From: Marsupella aquatica
Lineage: Eukaryota > Marchantiophyta
Reading direction: 5' to 3'
NCBI GenBank assembly: GCA_973895155.1
Contig: OZ316892.1
Location: forward strand, 21,638,001 to 21,702,000
Length of the DNA: 64,000 nt
Notes under the pieces: model-generated
The model's input: the letters and a program-made list of their open reading frames with translations, nothing else
What the model was told of the DNA's origin: nothing
The model's database searches: none
Made by a program: the position numbers and the translations under genes
In this document: in pieces, positions 1-13,270 of the stretch
How the letters are laid out: the number at the start of each line of letters is the position of its first letter
Numbering within the stretch: position 1 is the stretch's first letter

Positions 1-3000
1 ACAACTTCTCAAAAAACTCAAACTAAACACCACCGCGTAGCCCACTAAGCTAGGAGTCCAACACTAAAAACCAAAATCAAAATTAAAATTCGACGGAAAA
101 GTTATTCAAATTTTGGTCGGGGTGGGTAAAACCTTGGGGAACTCCCCCATTTTGACCACCTCAAGGAATAACCAAAATGCCAAGTACAACCCGTCGTCGG
201 AATTGCAATTTGATCAATGCGCTGCATTGCTAACTTCAATGGCTACGACCTTGCCGAAAAAGAACCGAAAAAGTTACCGTTCGGCGTGCGGAATCTTTGT
301 CGGATGGCCAAAAAATAGCTCTCTATTTTTTGGGAATATTCCCACACAGTCCGACAAGTCTCATAGGGGGCCGTACCCCTGTCCAAGCGGTTAAATCCGG
401 GGGTCACCGGGATCGGGAGAACCGATAGAAAAGTCGAGAGAAAAAAACAAAAAATTGGGCCCTAAAGGGGTTTAAGGCCTCTTAACATCAAATTCCTGTG
501 TATAAGGGTCGGGCCATATGCGGGAGGGCGTTGCAAACGGGGCAGCTGTCACAATTGCGTATGCAGTCGCGTACAATGGCAGGCTGTCGGGGAGGGGGTT
601 ACAAGTCACGGCCGAAGGGCAGGGGCTCGGGTCGGGAGGAGTCGCCGAGCAGGCGACGAAGGGCAGGGTTTTGGTCGGCGGGCCACAACCCGTGGCTTGT
701 AGGGTCACCGGCGGGAGGGCAAAAGGAGGCCGGGCTGGCTGTGTGCAGCGTACGATGCGCCGGCCGACGCTATGTAGGCCGTCGAGGCCTCGTACAGGAG
801 TATCGGGGTCGGGGGAGTCGAAGGTGTAAGGAGGGAGGGGCGGTCGTGTGTGTGTATAAACACACAACAAGAAGCCTTAAAGGATGGGTCCAAGGCCTTA
901 ATTCTCTTTTTCAAAATTTTCTGATTTTCCAAAATGTCATAGAAAACAACACAAAAAATCATCATATATTTAATATTTCCTGACCTTGGATTTTCACACC
1001 ATAATTAACACAATGCTTTAGACACAAGTTTTTTCATAATTAATATTTCCAAATTTAACTCCTCAATATAAGTCTCAACATTGGAGTTTGGGCTCAAAGA
1101 TCACCAACAAATTAAATGTTACAAGAAAATATACTCTTTATGAACAAAGTCACTAACAACATCAGAGATCAGAAGCCTTTACCCATCACAAATCAACACT
1201 CAATTGCCCTTGACAACCTATGTTTAATCGCTAATTGCCTATCTTGTACCCTTTACGGGTTACATGTTGTCATTTTGTCCATTGCAACTGGTCGCAACTC
1301 GCCCATTGCAATGTGCCTATCATAGCTCACTCCTGAGCTCACTCATCTTCCATCATGGATTGTTGTTAACCAACTTTGCCCTTCGCCTTTTAAAAACCTA
1401 AGCTTAGTGTCTTCATGAAGCTTGTGCATCCAAAAGCTTCATGATTTCATGAACCCTGTTTTCAAGATTCTTTAATCTTGATCCAAGATTCTTTTTTATG
1501 AATTCATGAAGTGAATCTAGCATCAAGTATGGGAATCTTAAAAAGAGAGAAAATTGCATACAAACATAAAGAAAATAATTAAAAGAAAGGTTACTCAAGA
1601 CAAAGAAAATGACAAAAAAAGGAACAAAAAATGATTCAATTAAGACAAAAAGAGTTATGAATGAAGAATTTGACAAAGAACACAAACTCAAGTAAAGACA
1701 AAGAGAGTAATGAATGATTACTTTGGAATAAAGTACAAGAAAACATCAACTCCAATAAAGACAAAGAGTATTATAAATGCTAGGAAAACTTTGGTATTTT
1801 ACTATGCAAGGTTCTAATTAAAAATTAAGAATGAAGTTTTTTTCTAAGTGAATGCAAATAAGTATTCCAATCCACTAAAACTTATGTGAACATTAGAGAT
1901 TTGGGAATGAGAGAGTTGGAGTAACTATTGCTACTTAAATTTGTTGAGATTCAAAAATATTAAAATGACTAACTCATGAATTCATGAATCATTTCTAAGG
2001 GAGGGTTACACTTTGAAAATAATAATATTGTAATTGGTTTGTGTGAGATAGATTAAAGACAAACAATTCATTACAAGACTCATTTGAAATTTTTAGTCTA
2101 TATATGAAAGTGTTTTAGATATTTTTGATTCCAATCAACTTTAAGATGATATTTTAAGGATAAACTAGACAAATGATCTCTTGAACATGTGCAAGTGCAT
2201 ATTGTTAAGATTGAAAATAGATCGTACGAAGATTAATAATTTATTATGGTTCATTTTATGTTTTGAATGGCTCAAAATGATAACATATTTTGGGCATTTT
2301 TTCCATCCATGAAGATTTTGCAGAGAAAGGGATAGTTTTTAGGTTCATTTTGGGACATTTTTGAGCTTTTTGCGCTTTTGGAGCAAAAGTTCTTTTAGTT
2401 TGGGTTTATTACCCATCCTTTTTGGCTCCTTGTTACACGGTATGCACACACAAGGGGTGACTTAAAACCCCTTTAAAAAATAGTCAAACATAAGGAAAAG
2501 TGTCGTTACACACCTTTGTCGTTGTCGTTTACACGAGAAAAGTGAACGCCATCGACGGGAAAAGTTGCCGAATTTCACCGGCACAGTCTGCTACTCCAGC
2601 AGAGAAAAAACTTCCATCACGTTGCCTTCACTTTGTGCCAAGTGCCAATCCCAGACTCAAAATGACCGCTTTGTCGCAATTTCACCGTTGAGCCCTAGCA
2701 CTTAGCATTTCTTCCTCTGAGTTGGAGTCACGACATGAAAACCCGGTTCAGATGGGAACAAGCTCCATAGCCTGTAAAAAAATCTGAACGCCTCTTTCAA
2801 TCATCACGATGCACTCAATAACCACTTGGCAACAACCCAGCTACCGAAACGATCAGCTTGCTACAATCTTCAACTTGAGCTATAACATGCAATGCCTCTG
2901 GCACCGCATAGCTCACCCTATTGAAAACACAAGCTCTGGTTTCTCCCCCGTAAAACTGTCAAACACAAATAAATCCAGAATGACACAAACTCTGATTCCT

Positions 3001-3184
3001 CTGCACCACGGATACCAACCAATGAGTTCTATACACCAATAGAAATCCCTCTCACTAATCCTATCCGATCAGCCACACAATTCAAGTTTTGTGCGATGAA
3101 ACTCCAAATGCAACATCGACACTGAACGCTGGAAAAACCGTCATGAAAAACCTCGTCACCTCCCAGGCATGCTCTGATACCAAT
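1..3184 (-). mobile_element. Copia-type retrotransposon, untranslated leader (reads leftward)
   Basis: This is the region between the primer-binding site and gag of a Copia element oriented on the minus strand; gag lies beyond the left edge. Bases 1-420 are the reverse complement of a diverged copy of about 62860-63260, the leader just before gag in the element at the other end of the window. The part next to the LTR (about 2500-3184) also resembles 61530-62100 read in the opposite direction. The primer-binding site, on the minus strand at 3171-3182, reads TGGTATCAGAGC, complementary to the initiator Met tRNA 3' region. Positions 950-2450 are AT-rich and lack a counterpart in the right-hand leader; I see no gene there. 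Positions 480-860 are GC-rich with accidental open frames on both strands. Confidence 0.75.
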
Positions 3185-3529
3185 TGTTAAGCATAGACGA
3201 CAATTGCAACGGCAAGTCCATGAACCATCCAACGCACAAGAGCCGACATAGAGAGATATGTGGTTCACCTCCTCATGAGGCTACGTCCACGGGAATACTC
3301 ATGAGCTTTACTGCACTCTAGGCCGACCGGCCATACCAAGCATCCACCACGCAAGCTTTCTCTATCTCTCAACTAGCTTTGTAACAATGAGCCTGAGTTC
3401 CCACTCTCCAAGCAAACACCGTTTGGTTATAGAGTGTGCACAGCATGACTAACCTAACTAAGTCTGCAACTAAGGTTAGCCTTAACTACTGTACAGTCGT
3501 AACTCTAGACCTAAGAGTAAATCCTAACA
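3185..3529 (-). repeat. 5' LTR of the left Copia element
   Basis: This is a 345-bp LTR. On the plus strand it starts TGTTAAGC and ends ATCCTAACA, so in element orientation it begins TGTTAGGATT and ends CTTAACA. It is adjacent to the primer-binding site at 3171-3182. It is the same length as, and closely similar to, the solo LTR at 59981-60325, and is related to the LTR ending at 61528. Confidence 0.88.
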
Positions 3530-4704
3530 AGCTCTCTCACTTGCCAAATCCTGCCAAACAGCAGCCCAACCGTGTTCAATCTCCCAAGGGAACTTGCATT
3601 GGGGAGGCAAGGCCAAGTAGGTGAGGAGGTAATTGAGTTCCAAGGGTGCTTGGCCCCTAGGTCATCAGTGGGGAAAACTGGGAGTTGGTTGCTAGTGTCG
3701 GGGCCATTCTGGTCCCGGCGTGTTGGGACAAGCTTTAGGACAAGCTACGCTAATTGGGCCATGAGCATGTCCTGGGGTCAGGGCGGTCAATTGGTGATGG
3801 ATAGGTACAAGGGGGAACCCGGGCCGCGCCCAAGGAAGGAGCTATTCTGGATGAATAGTGGGTGTAGGTTTTGGTTCCAACTTATGGCATCGGGATGACC
3901 TATCGCTGACCTATTTACCAACATCTTGTTGAGCTTGAGTTAGGATTCTAGACTTGGTGAGTTCTAGATCCTGAAGGGTTACTTACCAAGGTGCTTGATT
4001 GCTTGTGCAGACAGTGAGGACCGTTGAGTAGCAGTCGTGTTGGAGAGCAAGTGTGGCTTTGTATGGGAGAGGCCGCTGGCGGTGTAAGAGGGCACTGGGT
4101 TGCTTGCTTGAGGTATTCCGTGGAGGCGTTCGAGCACCAGGGGCACTTAGACCACGTGAGTGCTGGGATTGGTGAGGGCATTGGGTGACACGGTCCACCA
4201 CTTTGATGCAAGACAATGGTCTTGGGAGTTCCGAGATCAAGACGGGTTCTTACCGATTGGTTGGTTGCTTGTGCAGATAGTAAAGACCGTTGAGCGACTG
4301 TTGTGCTGACAAGGGCAAGTACAGCTTTGTATGGGAGGGGTTGCTAACGACAAGGAGTATAGTCGGAGAGAACTTGCCCCAACATTCCGTGTTAGTGCAA
4401 GGTTCAACTTGTTTCAAGGTTGAGAAGCGAGTTTGGACGGGCACGTGGTGGGAGGTCCACCACTGTCATTATGTAAAGGATCTTGGGTCCAGGCAAGGGC
4501 CAAGGCGGCAATCAGGCACAACAGGTTGGGGTGAGGAGGTAGGGAGAGCTACAAGGAGGGAGCCGGGCCAAAGAGGGACTCATTGTCTTTGACTTTGGGC
4601 ACACGGTTCTTAAGATGGGGAATTGGGGGGAGTTGTGGCTCCCTTGTCAGGTTGTAGAGGCCCATCATTGTTGGTCCCTTGGAGATTGCAATAGGCAGTT
4701 GTCA
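3530..4704. other. Unassigned sequence with a duplicated segment
   Basis: No convincing gene is visible. A segment of about 90 bp at roughly 3981-4070 recurs diverged at about 4250-4339. Both contain GCTTGTGCAGA and, further on, GCTTTGTATGGGAG, so the region holds a tandem duplication with a period near 270 bp. It is the DNA flanking the left end of MULE copy A. Confidence 0.5.
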
Positions 4705-4714
4705 TTCAATCGGA
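4705..4714. repeat. Left target-site duplication of MULE A
   Basis: TTCAATCGGA, repeated directly at 31445-31454 just outside the right end. Identity continues three bases further (GGT), so the true duplication may be 9-13 bp. Confidence 0.72.
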
Positions 4715-4894
4715 GGTTTTTCTCCATGACAGGAAACAGGAAAACATAACAGTAAAAGAAGATAGGGTTATACTTTAAACATTCGCCATCCATCAATAAA
4801 AATAGGGTTCGAGAGAACAGTTATAAAACGAAGTTCAAAAGTAAAGCCTGAGAAAAATGGCTCCATGTATTAGTAGGATGTATTATCAGCTAGA

Positions 4895-6456
4895 AAGGTG
4901 AGGTTCAGAAATACTTGGGCGCACCAATTGGGGTGGGGCTGCAGACAGAACAGCTGCATAAATTCTGTTTAGACAAGATCAGCTCTCGTCTTTCTACTTG
5001 GGTAAACAAGCTATTGTCATTCACAGGTAGAACCCTTTTGGTTAAGCATATTTTGCAAGCAATTCCTATATATCATGTGATGTACTGTAAAGCCTCTGCT
5101 AGTCTGGTGAAGAAGTTGATTGCTCTTAGTCGAGATTTCTTATGGGGATACAATGCCATAGGGGGAAGGAAGATCCCCCTGGTGGCCTGGGAAAGGCTGG
5201 CACTTCCTAGGGTGGAGGGGGGTCTGGGATTTAAGGACTTCAGAAGCCACTCAGATGCATTGCTCTCCCAATGGTTCACTAAAGCACTTAACTCCCCGGA
5301 CCTAGAATGGTCTAGAATGCTTGCTGCAAATCTGGCTCTGATGGGATGGATGAACTACAAAGTGATCAGACAAAATCGATATTCCTTTCAAGACCAGCTA
5401 TTACTGTGTACACCAAGGTCATATAGTGGCCTTCCATATACAAGTGGACTATGGAGGAGTTGGACGATGCTCAGAGTGCACCTGTCTTTTGAACCTGGCA
5501 GGCTTGGGGTTCCGGCGCGATGGAGCATCTATGACACCTTACATTGCCTTGCAGGATTCCACTCCCATTTGAATGAGGCCATTGTTGGGGTTGCTACCAT
5601 TTGTGGTAGACTAGGAATGAGATCTATTGGGGACGGATGGTCTTTGGAGGATAGAGCCTGGAAGGAACTCCCAATGAGATGGCACAGCTTGCGGGGTTTC
5701 ACTACTCAGCACCGAGCACTTGCACACTCATTCCTAGAATACCTGTGGAACACCAATGAATGTAGGACTGACTTTTACCTATATGCCAAACAATGGAGGT
5801 GGGCTGACAAAACAGAGAAGTTGAAGGATTTCAGGGTGGATAACTGTCGTGTTTATGAATTCCTGCGGCCCAAAAGCTCAAATCATGATCACCTTAACTG
5901 GATCTGGTCCATTTCTCGACCTGAATTGAGATGGAACTTGGGGTGGTCTAGACTGTGGGGCTCTGATTTGCCAACCAAGGGCAAGACATTCATCTGGAGA
6001 ATTATTGTTGGGGGTCTATTCACGGGTGCTAGGGCACTTAGAATTGGTGTGAGCAATGGTGATTACAAGGTGTGTAGCGGTACCTTATAGACCATCCCCC
6101 ACATGTTCTTTGGATATGCATTTGCTGTGAGGTGCTGGGGACTCTACCACTGCTTCTTACGTGAGCTGGGCTTACCAATTGGCCAGGGGCTGCTGACTTT
6201 GTTGGACTCTGCTTATGGGAGGGACCCTGAGCAGATTGCCAAACTATTTGTCTTGCAACAGATTTTATGGAGGTTGTGGCTTGGTAGGAACTCCCATATG
6301 TTCAATGCAGGTGGTAGACGTACATTTGATATGGGCCTAGTGCTTTCTAAGGCTGCTGAGTGCTTGAATGTTGTGAGTAGATGCTCACCCCCTGGTAGAA
6401 AGAACACCTGGTTGTGCCGGGCAAAAGATAGGATTGACAGTTTACATAGGCTCTAG
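4895..6456 (+). pseudogene. LINE reverse transcriptase C-terminal part plus zf-RVT region, broken
   Basis: This is the 3' part of a plant non-LTR retrotransposon ORF2. Visible marks are KYLGAPIG at the beginning (the YLGxPIG block after the polymerase palm), then LLSFTGRTLLVKHILQAIP, FLWG and GGLGFKDFRSH, all characteristic of the region downstream of the RT core. They are followed by a zf-RVT-like stretch (SDLPTKGKTFIWRI, then HMFFGYAFAVRCW). The endonuclease and the catalytic RT motifs are missing, so it is 5'-truncated or the 5' part has diverged. A stop at 6088-6090 lies in frame between two well-conserved parts, and upstream the frame closes at a TAG near 4888. The 3' untranslated part is interrupted at 6531 by another element and resumes at 20473. 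Confidence 0.8.
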
Positions 6457-7892
6457 CTTAGTGATGGCAGGGGCTGTATTTCGACTGGTGGATGACCCTG
6501 TGCCCACAAATGGATTAGAATGCGTGATTAGTGTCACCTGCTTATCAAACAATTTACACGACAAATACATATTTACTCCTACTAAAATCATTTGTTATCA
6601 TATGACGGGAACGTGGAGGGATGCTATTAGGATTCTATTGCATGTAGGATGAGTATGTTTATTTATGCTCCCGGAAATATAGTTTTTGATCAAGTCTATC
6701 GACTAGTCCCGTTGCTTTTGATCAAGTCCCATGGACTACGCCACACACACACTCCTACTGGTCGTTGGTGGAGTGTTGTCACCACCCCCCCCCCACTCAC
6801 ATGGTCGACCCATCCGTGCAAGTATTCTTTAGGCACTTCTTGGGGAAAGAACACAATCGTGAACCAGACAAGATAATGCCACACCAAAACTTGAGGAATC
6901 AAACCAAATCCATATATTTTGGCAAAACGTCGTAACACATTGCAAGGACAACCCGGCCTCCTGCCGTCTACCCAACTACTGCCTCACTGGGGCAAGTGCT
7001 ACACCTCTACCTCACTACTCTGGCTTGATTCCCTCTTCTGGCTATGAGCTAACTTCCCTAAGCAAACACTAGACTGAGTTCCCCCCCTAACTACTCTGGG
7101 GCTCTCCCCCTAAATACTCAAAATAACCCACCAAAGCACCCGGTCACAAGGATGGCGGCTTACCCTAGCGGCACCGCTAAACCCTTCACTAAGAAACCCC
7201 TAAACTAAAAGCATGCGGCACACACATGCTTCTAAAACCCTAAATCCTAAACTAACAATGGGGCCGACGGTGCCTTCGACGGCGCCCCAACGTTACTCCG
7301 TGAACCATGAAATTGCAAGGAACCCCACAATGGCCGAAACTAGGCGCCCTTCCAGTTGCACTTCTGATTTCACCCTTGGATAGCCCTCCTCCTCCTGATC
7401 ATGAATCACTCAACCGCTCTTGAAACGGACATCGGACGACCAAGTTATGGCCGTTTCAGTATCCCATAAACCCAACTTCACCGGGCCCTAACTTGCTCAT
7501 CCTGGCTCCGTTTGAGGAACCCTGCCTCTTGTTGGAATCAGCTCCGCGAGCTCTTTCCAACAAGCCCGTGAGTGACTCCTCACAAAAAAGTTGGAAAGTC
7601 AAGGGGCCGTACAACCACGTCCGTACGACCACTCTAATCCTCCTCCTCTTCACTCACGGTGCCCTGGCTTGAGCCCCGTGAGTGGGCCTCCTTATCACTC
7701 TCCACTGGAGTGAGTGCCACTTCACTCCTCTTCTTCTTCACCGGGGTACTCCTTGTGCTAGTGCTCCCCTGTTTCCTCAAATTGGCCAAGGCCTGCCACG
7801 CCTTAATGTACCCTTCACCAATGGTGTTCTTCCATAAGGTCGCCTCTTCATCGGACCGCAACTCCAACGGTAAAACCTGCCTGGTGGCCATG

Positions 7893-8400
7893 CACTAGTA
7901 TATTTTTGGTCTCTTTCCGATACTCAAATCGCGGCTTCTTTGACCCGTCCAAAACTGAACGCATCGGAAAAATTCCGATATTAAACCCATCGTAATTTCC
8001 GATTCAAAATATATCGGAACTAAAGGTACCGATGTAAAATGCATCGCAAACTATATCCCATACCAGCACTATTGGATAATGTCCAAAATTAATAGCATCG
8101 CAAAGAGACGACAAAAATAAGGCTTTAGCTTCCGATGCAATAACACTCAGACCTGAGGCTCATTGGAAAAACAAACGGACATGGTCCGATATTTAAAACA
8201 ACGGACATAATATTGGGAAAGATATTGCTTCGGAACCTAGGTGCGATAGTAAAAGTAACGGAAGGTGTCCGAAGGTAAGCATATCGGACCCCTCCTTCAT
8301 CATTTTTTCCGAGAGGTCCGATGTTTTCTAGAACGGAAAAATGTTTCCGATAGGTTTTGAATCACATGTGTCCCGTCACTTTCAATATCGGAAAGAGGTT
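7893..8400. repeat. Left terminal inverted repeat and subterminal TCCGAT array of the CACTA element
   Basis: After the 17-bp terminal repeat, the motif TCCGAT or its complement ATCGGA, and near variants (ACCGATG, CATCGGAA), occur every 20-40 bp on both strands. CACTA elements carry such subterminal repeats as binding sites for their TnpA-type protein. Confidence 0.85.
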
Positions 8401-8627
8401 TAGTTCTCCGGCCGAGTACCGATGCCTGTGCGATGTAGATTCCATGGGATTGACAATGGGACATTGTATTGTGGTCATGGTTTGATTATGGATTTTTGTA
8501 GCAATATAGTTTATGCAATGGTAGAGAGTGAGAACACATGAAATGCCGATAAATATGTAATGCCAATAAAATAGCCACAAATAAGATGGTAGGGGTTAGC
8601 TACGCCTTTGATGTACTAGATATTGAT

Positions 8628-11600
8628 CTAACTAGTGGAGGGAATGTCAGTATCTTCCACTATAACTACATTAGGTCTATCGTGGACGATGGATCGTGAT
8701 CGTGGAATGTATGCCATGACAATGCACCAATATGAGTCATCTGGATAGGGTAGGTAAAAACATTGTTCAAGGTGATGGGGGAACGCAAAGGGATTTGAGG
8801 ACCTCCAATTTGAGCTGATGACACTATTTGCGGTTGTCTTCAACCGGGTAAAACCGCATGCATCATCTTCACATGTCCAGTTGTGGCCCACAAGATTCAT
8901 CTTGAACCATTTGCACTTTAATACCACTTCCTCCAAAGTAGTATGTGCATGGTACTTTATGGTAAGGATTTCCTCAATCTTTCCATAATGGGCGACGGTG
9001 GACCGAATGGGATTCCTGTCTAATGTGCTACTCTGTGAATCCTGGGTGAACCAACCCATCACGCCACAATCTTGTGTAGCTGCCCTCTTCTCATCAAGTC
9101 GTTCAACACGAAAATGTCTCCCCTTGGACCACATGGCTATCCGAGTCGTGACTATAAGTAGTGGACCATGAATCAAGGTACAAAGCTTATCAGTCACCTT
9201 TGGGAAGTGTGATATGCTCTCCCCAATACCCACCAAGGCATCCACTTCTAGCATCTTTGACTTCATGTATGGGTGAAACTTGGGCAATAATCGTGGTCGC
9301 CGACTGTTTTTCTTCTCCTCCTCATAAAATGTTGTCCACTCCCCTACAACCTCTGGTGAATTATACAACATAAATGTTGTGAGCTGCAAACGCTCCGTTG
9401 AGCTCAAGAGACGCTCTCCTGATGCCCCAGTGAGTCTATCATCCTCATAGTCCGCCTCTCGCGCTGCCTTATGTATCCATCCCCTAGGAGCGTTAGGATC
9501 TAGTATGGCAACTATGTTTGTACAATAAAACATACTCTTTGCTCCAAGATGACGCTCTGCGATGCTACCTTCCACCCTAGCGCGATTAGAGACGTACGAC
9601 TTCATCACCCCCATATAACGCTCAACCCAATACATCCATCGACAATGCACTGGGCCTGCAATTGCAACCTCATGCACTAAATGTATGAGAAAATGAACCT
9701 GGCCATCAAAGAAAGAGGGAGGGAGTGCCTTCTCCAACTTACAAATAACCTCTACTCCAAATATCTCCATTGCAGCAATTTCATCCTCCTGTACCTCCTT
9801 CTGACATACCCATCTCAAAAGCTTTCCCAATGACCAAAGGGCATCACGAAGTTCCTCACTACCCAATCCAATAATCGCAACTGGAATGACATGTTCTAGT
9901 AACCGATGATAATCATGTGTTTTCAAGTAAGATGGCCATTTTGGAGAATCATCCCCCCCAAATGCTTTTCGGAGATTTGCGCCATAACCTGTGGGAAACC
10001 TCATTGACCCAATACGTCTGCAAAACTCAGTGCGCTCTGCCCTAGTCAAAACCCAAGGTGGATGGATGCTAGGGGGGTCTCCAGGGGGGTCCAAAGATGG
10101 CCAAAAACCAAGAAGACCATGCATCCCCATCTCCTCACAACTTTCTCTCCAATTGTGGTTCTTCTCCCCATATAGATGACGAATCAATGACCTCCCCACA
10201 TTCCCCTCAATGTGCATCGGATCTAACAAGTGATTAATGGGCATCTCTGACCAATATGGCAACTGTGATAATGCAGACAAATGGGTCATGCCACATCTGA
10301 GAAATTGTAATGGATCATCTGGGTCTTGAACTCTTTGCCATACCTCTCTCCAATATGCTGGATCCTTTCACTGAGGTTGAGGACGGGTATCAGGTTGGCC
10401 CTCATCAGTGTCATACAGGAAGTGGTCACTCCTCCAAGGATGGTCTGTTGGAAGATATTTGGTATGACCAATGTAAACTATCTTCCACAAAGTAGTTGAC
10501 TTGCGTCTTGCCACTCCCTCCAAATCTGGTCCACATGAAGGGCAAGCTCGATAGCCTGATGTTTGCAATCCAGAGATATATCCAAACCCTATGATTGGTC
10601 AAGGGACAGCCAGCCAATGAAAGAAGGTTAGAGAAAAGAATACAATTTTTAATTAAGTGCAAGATTGATGAAATAGGGTTAAATTAATTGCAAGGTTTAC
10701 TGTGATTACTTGGTAAATCATGCATGGTCCACATAAGAATGGCCTTGAGGGTGAATGCGCGAGATAAACCTCCAGTGTTGCGACGTCCGTCATAACAATC
10801 CAAGTCTCCCCTCCAAAGTTGCAAAAGCTCATCAATCAAAGGTTGCAAGTAGATGTCAATCTTTTTTACTTGCTAAGGACCGGGGATGATCATTGAGAGT
10901 AGTAGATGACCTTTCTTCATGGCCATCCATGGAGGGATATTGTAGTTTGTTAGAACTACTGGCCATACTGAATATGGTTTTGCTTTACCTGCCAATGCAA
11001 AAGGGCTAATACCATCTGCTACCAATCCAAGTCTCACATGTCGTGGGTCAGTTTTGAACTCACCCCATCTATCCTCTACAAATCGATTGGCAAGAGAGTC
11101 AACCATCATTCGCATGGCACTGGAGTCTGTACCCATATCAGAACGATGTTGTGAGTGCCATACCATATACTCAGCCAACTCTGCACAACGGTATTGATTT
11201 TGCAATCGAGGGATGAGAGGAAAATACCGCATAACTTTTTGAGGCACCTTCCCTGTCAACATGTCATCACGGTACCGCGGCTTCTCACACTCAGGACATA
11301 TGATTGCATTTTCATGCTCACCCCTAAAAAGAATGCAGTCATTTACACATGCATGTATCACTTCATACTTTAGACCAATGGACTTCAACACCTGTTTAGC
11401 CTCCTTCCAAGACCTTGGCATGTTGTTGCCTGGTGGTAAAATGCGATCATGTAGGGTACGAAAAACATCATCCAAAAGTAGGTTGCTGGCCCCATGTCTT
11501 TGTTGCACATTCAACAATAACATTATTGCTGAGAGCCGAGATAACCTACTCCCCTCAAATATGCGAGTACGAGCATGACGTTGAGCCTCTTCCCATTCCT

Positions 11601-11850
11601 TCTGCTGGCCCCCCCTAGAAGGATGAGTGGTGTTGTCGTCGGTTAAACCCATGTCCTCCATACCAATATCAGCATCATCTTCATAAAATTGGTTCATGAG
11701 CCCATCGATGGCCAGCTCATCTTCAAGCCGATCTTGGGTAGAGTCATCATCCTCATGTTGTACCTCATTCTCCTCCCCATCATTGGCCACCATGGCCTCA
11801 ACAAGGTGTTGCCGCATAGCTCGTGATATTACCCCAATATCAGGCACCAC
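8628..11850 (-). pseudogene. CACTA transposase TNP2
   Basis: This is the tnp2-family transposase. The upstream exon (about 11850-10710) holds the hallmark region LGLVADGISPF...YSVWPVVLTNYN, ending in MIIPGP. After a TAG at 10873-10875 it continues in the same frame through IYLQPLIDELLQLW to a donor at 10709/10708. The next exon starts at 10588 (FGYISGLQTSGYRACPSC) and runs to 8628. Near 10215 is HLLDPMHIEGN, then a DUF4218-like block (SFFDGQVHFLIHLVHE, VMKSYVSNRARVEGSIAE) and a C-terminal DUF4216-like block (FYLPYPDDSYW). A second stop, TGA, is at 10368-10370. Only these two stops break the frame, so the gene decayed recently by point mutation. Confidence 0.88.
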
Positions 11851-11979
11851 ATATTGATTCTATCATACAACATCAATGCATGCAATCTCATCAACATCAA
11901 TATTGTGAACAACCAATTATCCAATGTTAAAAATGGAAAAGAATCCGATATATATATGTATATATGTAAGTCCAAGAAA

Positions 11980-13270
11980 CTATCTTGGACAGGAACGTAG
12001 GGACAATTTTGGTGCATCCCACTCATAATCACACAATAACTCCTCACCAGCTCTAATGGTCCTAACAGCGACCATCATGATGTGATCATCCATATGTTTC
12101 ACAAAATATGGAGCTCTAGGTGGACCAAACATCTGGATCCACTCTACATTAGCCTCCAAATCTCTACCTCTACCCATGGTACTATTGATGTACCCTGCTA
12201 AATTACAATTCCGAACAGGGTCACCATCAATCATCCTACAATGCCACGGCCTAGTGAAGACCTCGTCTGGGTCTGAGTCCATCCTCAATGCGTACACCCC
12301 CCAACTTGGGTGTTGACACAACAAAATGTTCCAACTCTTAGCGTTGTATACAGCTCCAATGTAAGGGAAAAGGTGCTCTCCATCATAGCCACGTCTCCAT
12401 GGCTTTGGAGGGACAATAATGTCCTCCAAAGCATATAGACCATATCCTATATCAGCACCAATGGAGGAATCTTTCACTATCCAAGAGCGACCCCATATCT
12501 CAATCGGTTCATTAATAGGAATGTAGTCTGGAAATTTGAAGAGACTAGGATCAAAGTCTTTCAAAACGTTGGTTGCCCTACCAGTGAGATAAGATGCTCC
12601 AAACCGTCCGTCAACCCCAATATAATCTACATTGTTGGATGGTCGGGCACTGCCTAACACCTCCTCCCTGTTGTCTACCTGTTCCAGTGGCTCATATTGC
12701 CGTCTACGTCTGCGAGACCGTGGTCGTGTACATAGGACTCTTGTACACCCAACCTCCGATCCAGAGACCGGTTCACCCTCTACATGCTCAACTATGGGGA
12801 TAGGAGCAAGGGGGCTAAGAGGTGGATGGGCAAGGGGGGATGCAAGCAAGTCCCTTGCCCTTGCTAGAAACCCTTCTAGCCACACAACATCATCAACCAA
12901 AGGAGGTGGGGGTCTACGAGGCACCTATTTCAACACACAATAAATTAAGTAGTGTTATTTGAATGCAAGCTAATTATACAATATTTCACCAATTGCCATT
13001 TCATGAAATGAAAGGGGGGATGTATGTATAATTATTTACCTGGCTAGGCAAATAACCTGGCATATCACCCTCATGGCGACCATAGTTCTCAATGTGCTCA
13101 CAAGTCTCCCAGGCATGTCGAACCACAAGTCCCTTGCATCTCACACACCAGCAAGGTATGGGCCCTAGTGGAGCACGAGGATGGTCAAGAGGAGGGGGTG
13201 GAGGAACCTCCCCCTCGGACAAGCTCGTGTCAGAGTCTGAATCCAATGTGGAACTATCGGATGTAGACAT
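11980..13270 (-). CDS. SET-domain protein carried by the CACTA transposon
   Basis: There are two exons. Exon 1 is 13270-13040 (77 codons, starting MSTSDSS, with the cysteine motif CWCVRCKGLVVRH and CEH). Exon 2 is 12924-11980, joined in phase by a clean GT...AG intron. Total is about 391 residues. Exon 2 has SET-domain marks in order: GYGLYALEDI (the G-x-G-L entry), a Y near YIGAVYNA, NLAGYINST followed by ANVEW (the NxxxYINxS pseudoknot part), and IRAGEELLCDYEW (the GEEL-x-DY part). SET domains methylate lysines on histones or other proteins. No post-SET cysteines are seen. The N-terminus is proline- and acidic-rich and carries RSRRRRR, a possible nuclear signal. The gene stays open throughout, unlike tnp2. 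It could also be spliced into tnp2 (which begins 130 bp downstream), but no good donor was found before the stop at 11980. Confidence 0.75.

Noticed and set aside
498-983. Overlapping open frames on both strands near the left edge
   Set aside because: GC-rich Copia leader; no domain, and frames are open on both strands because of composition.
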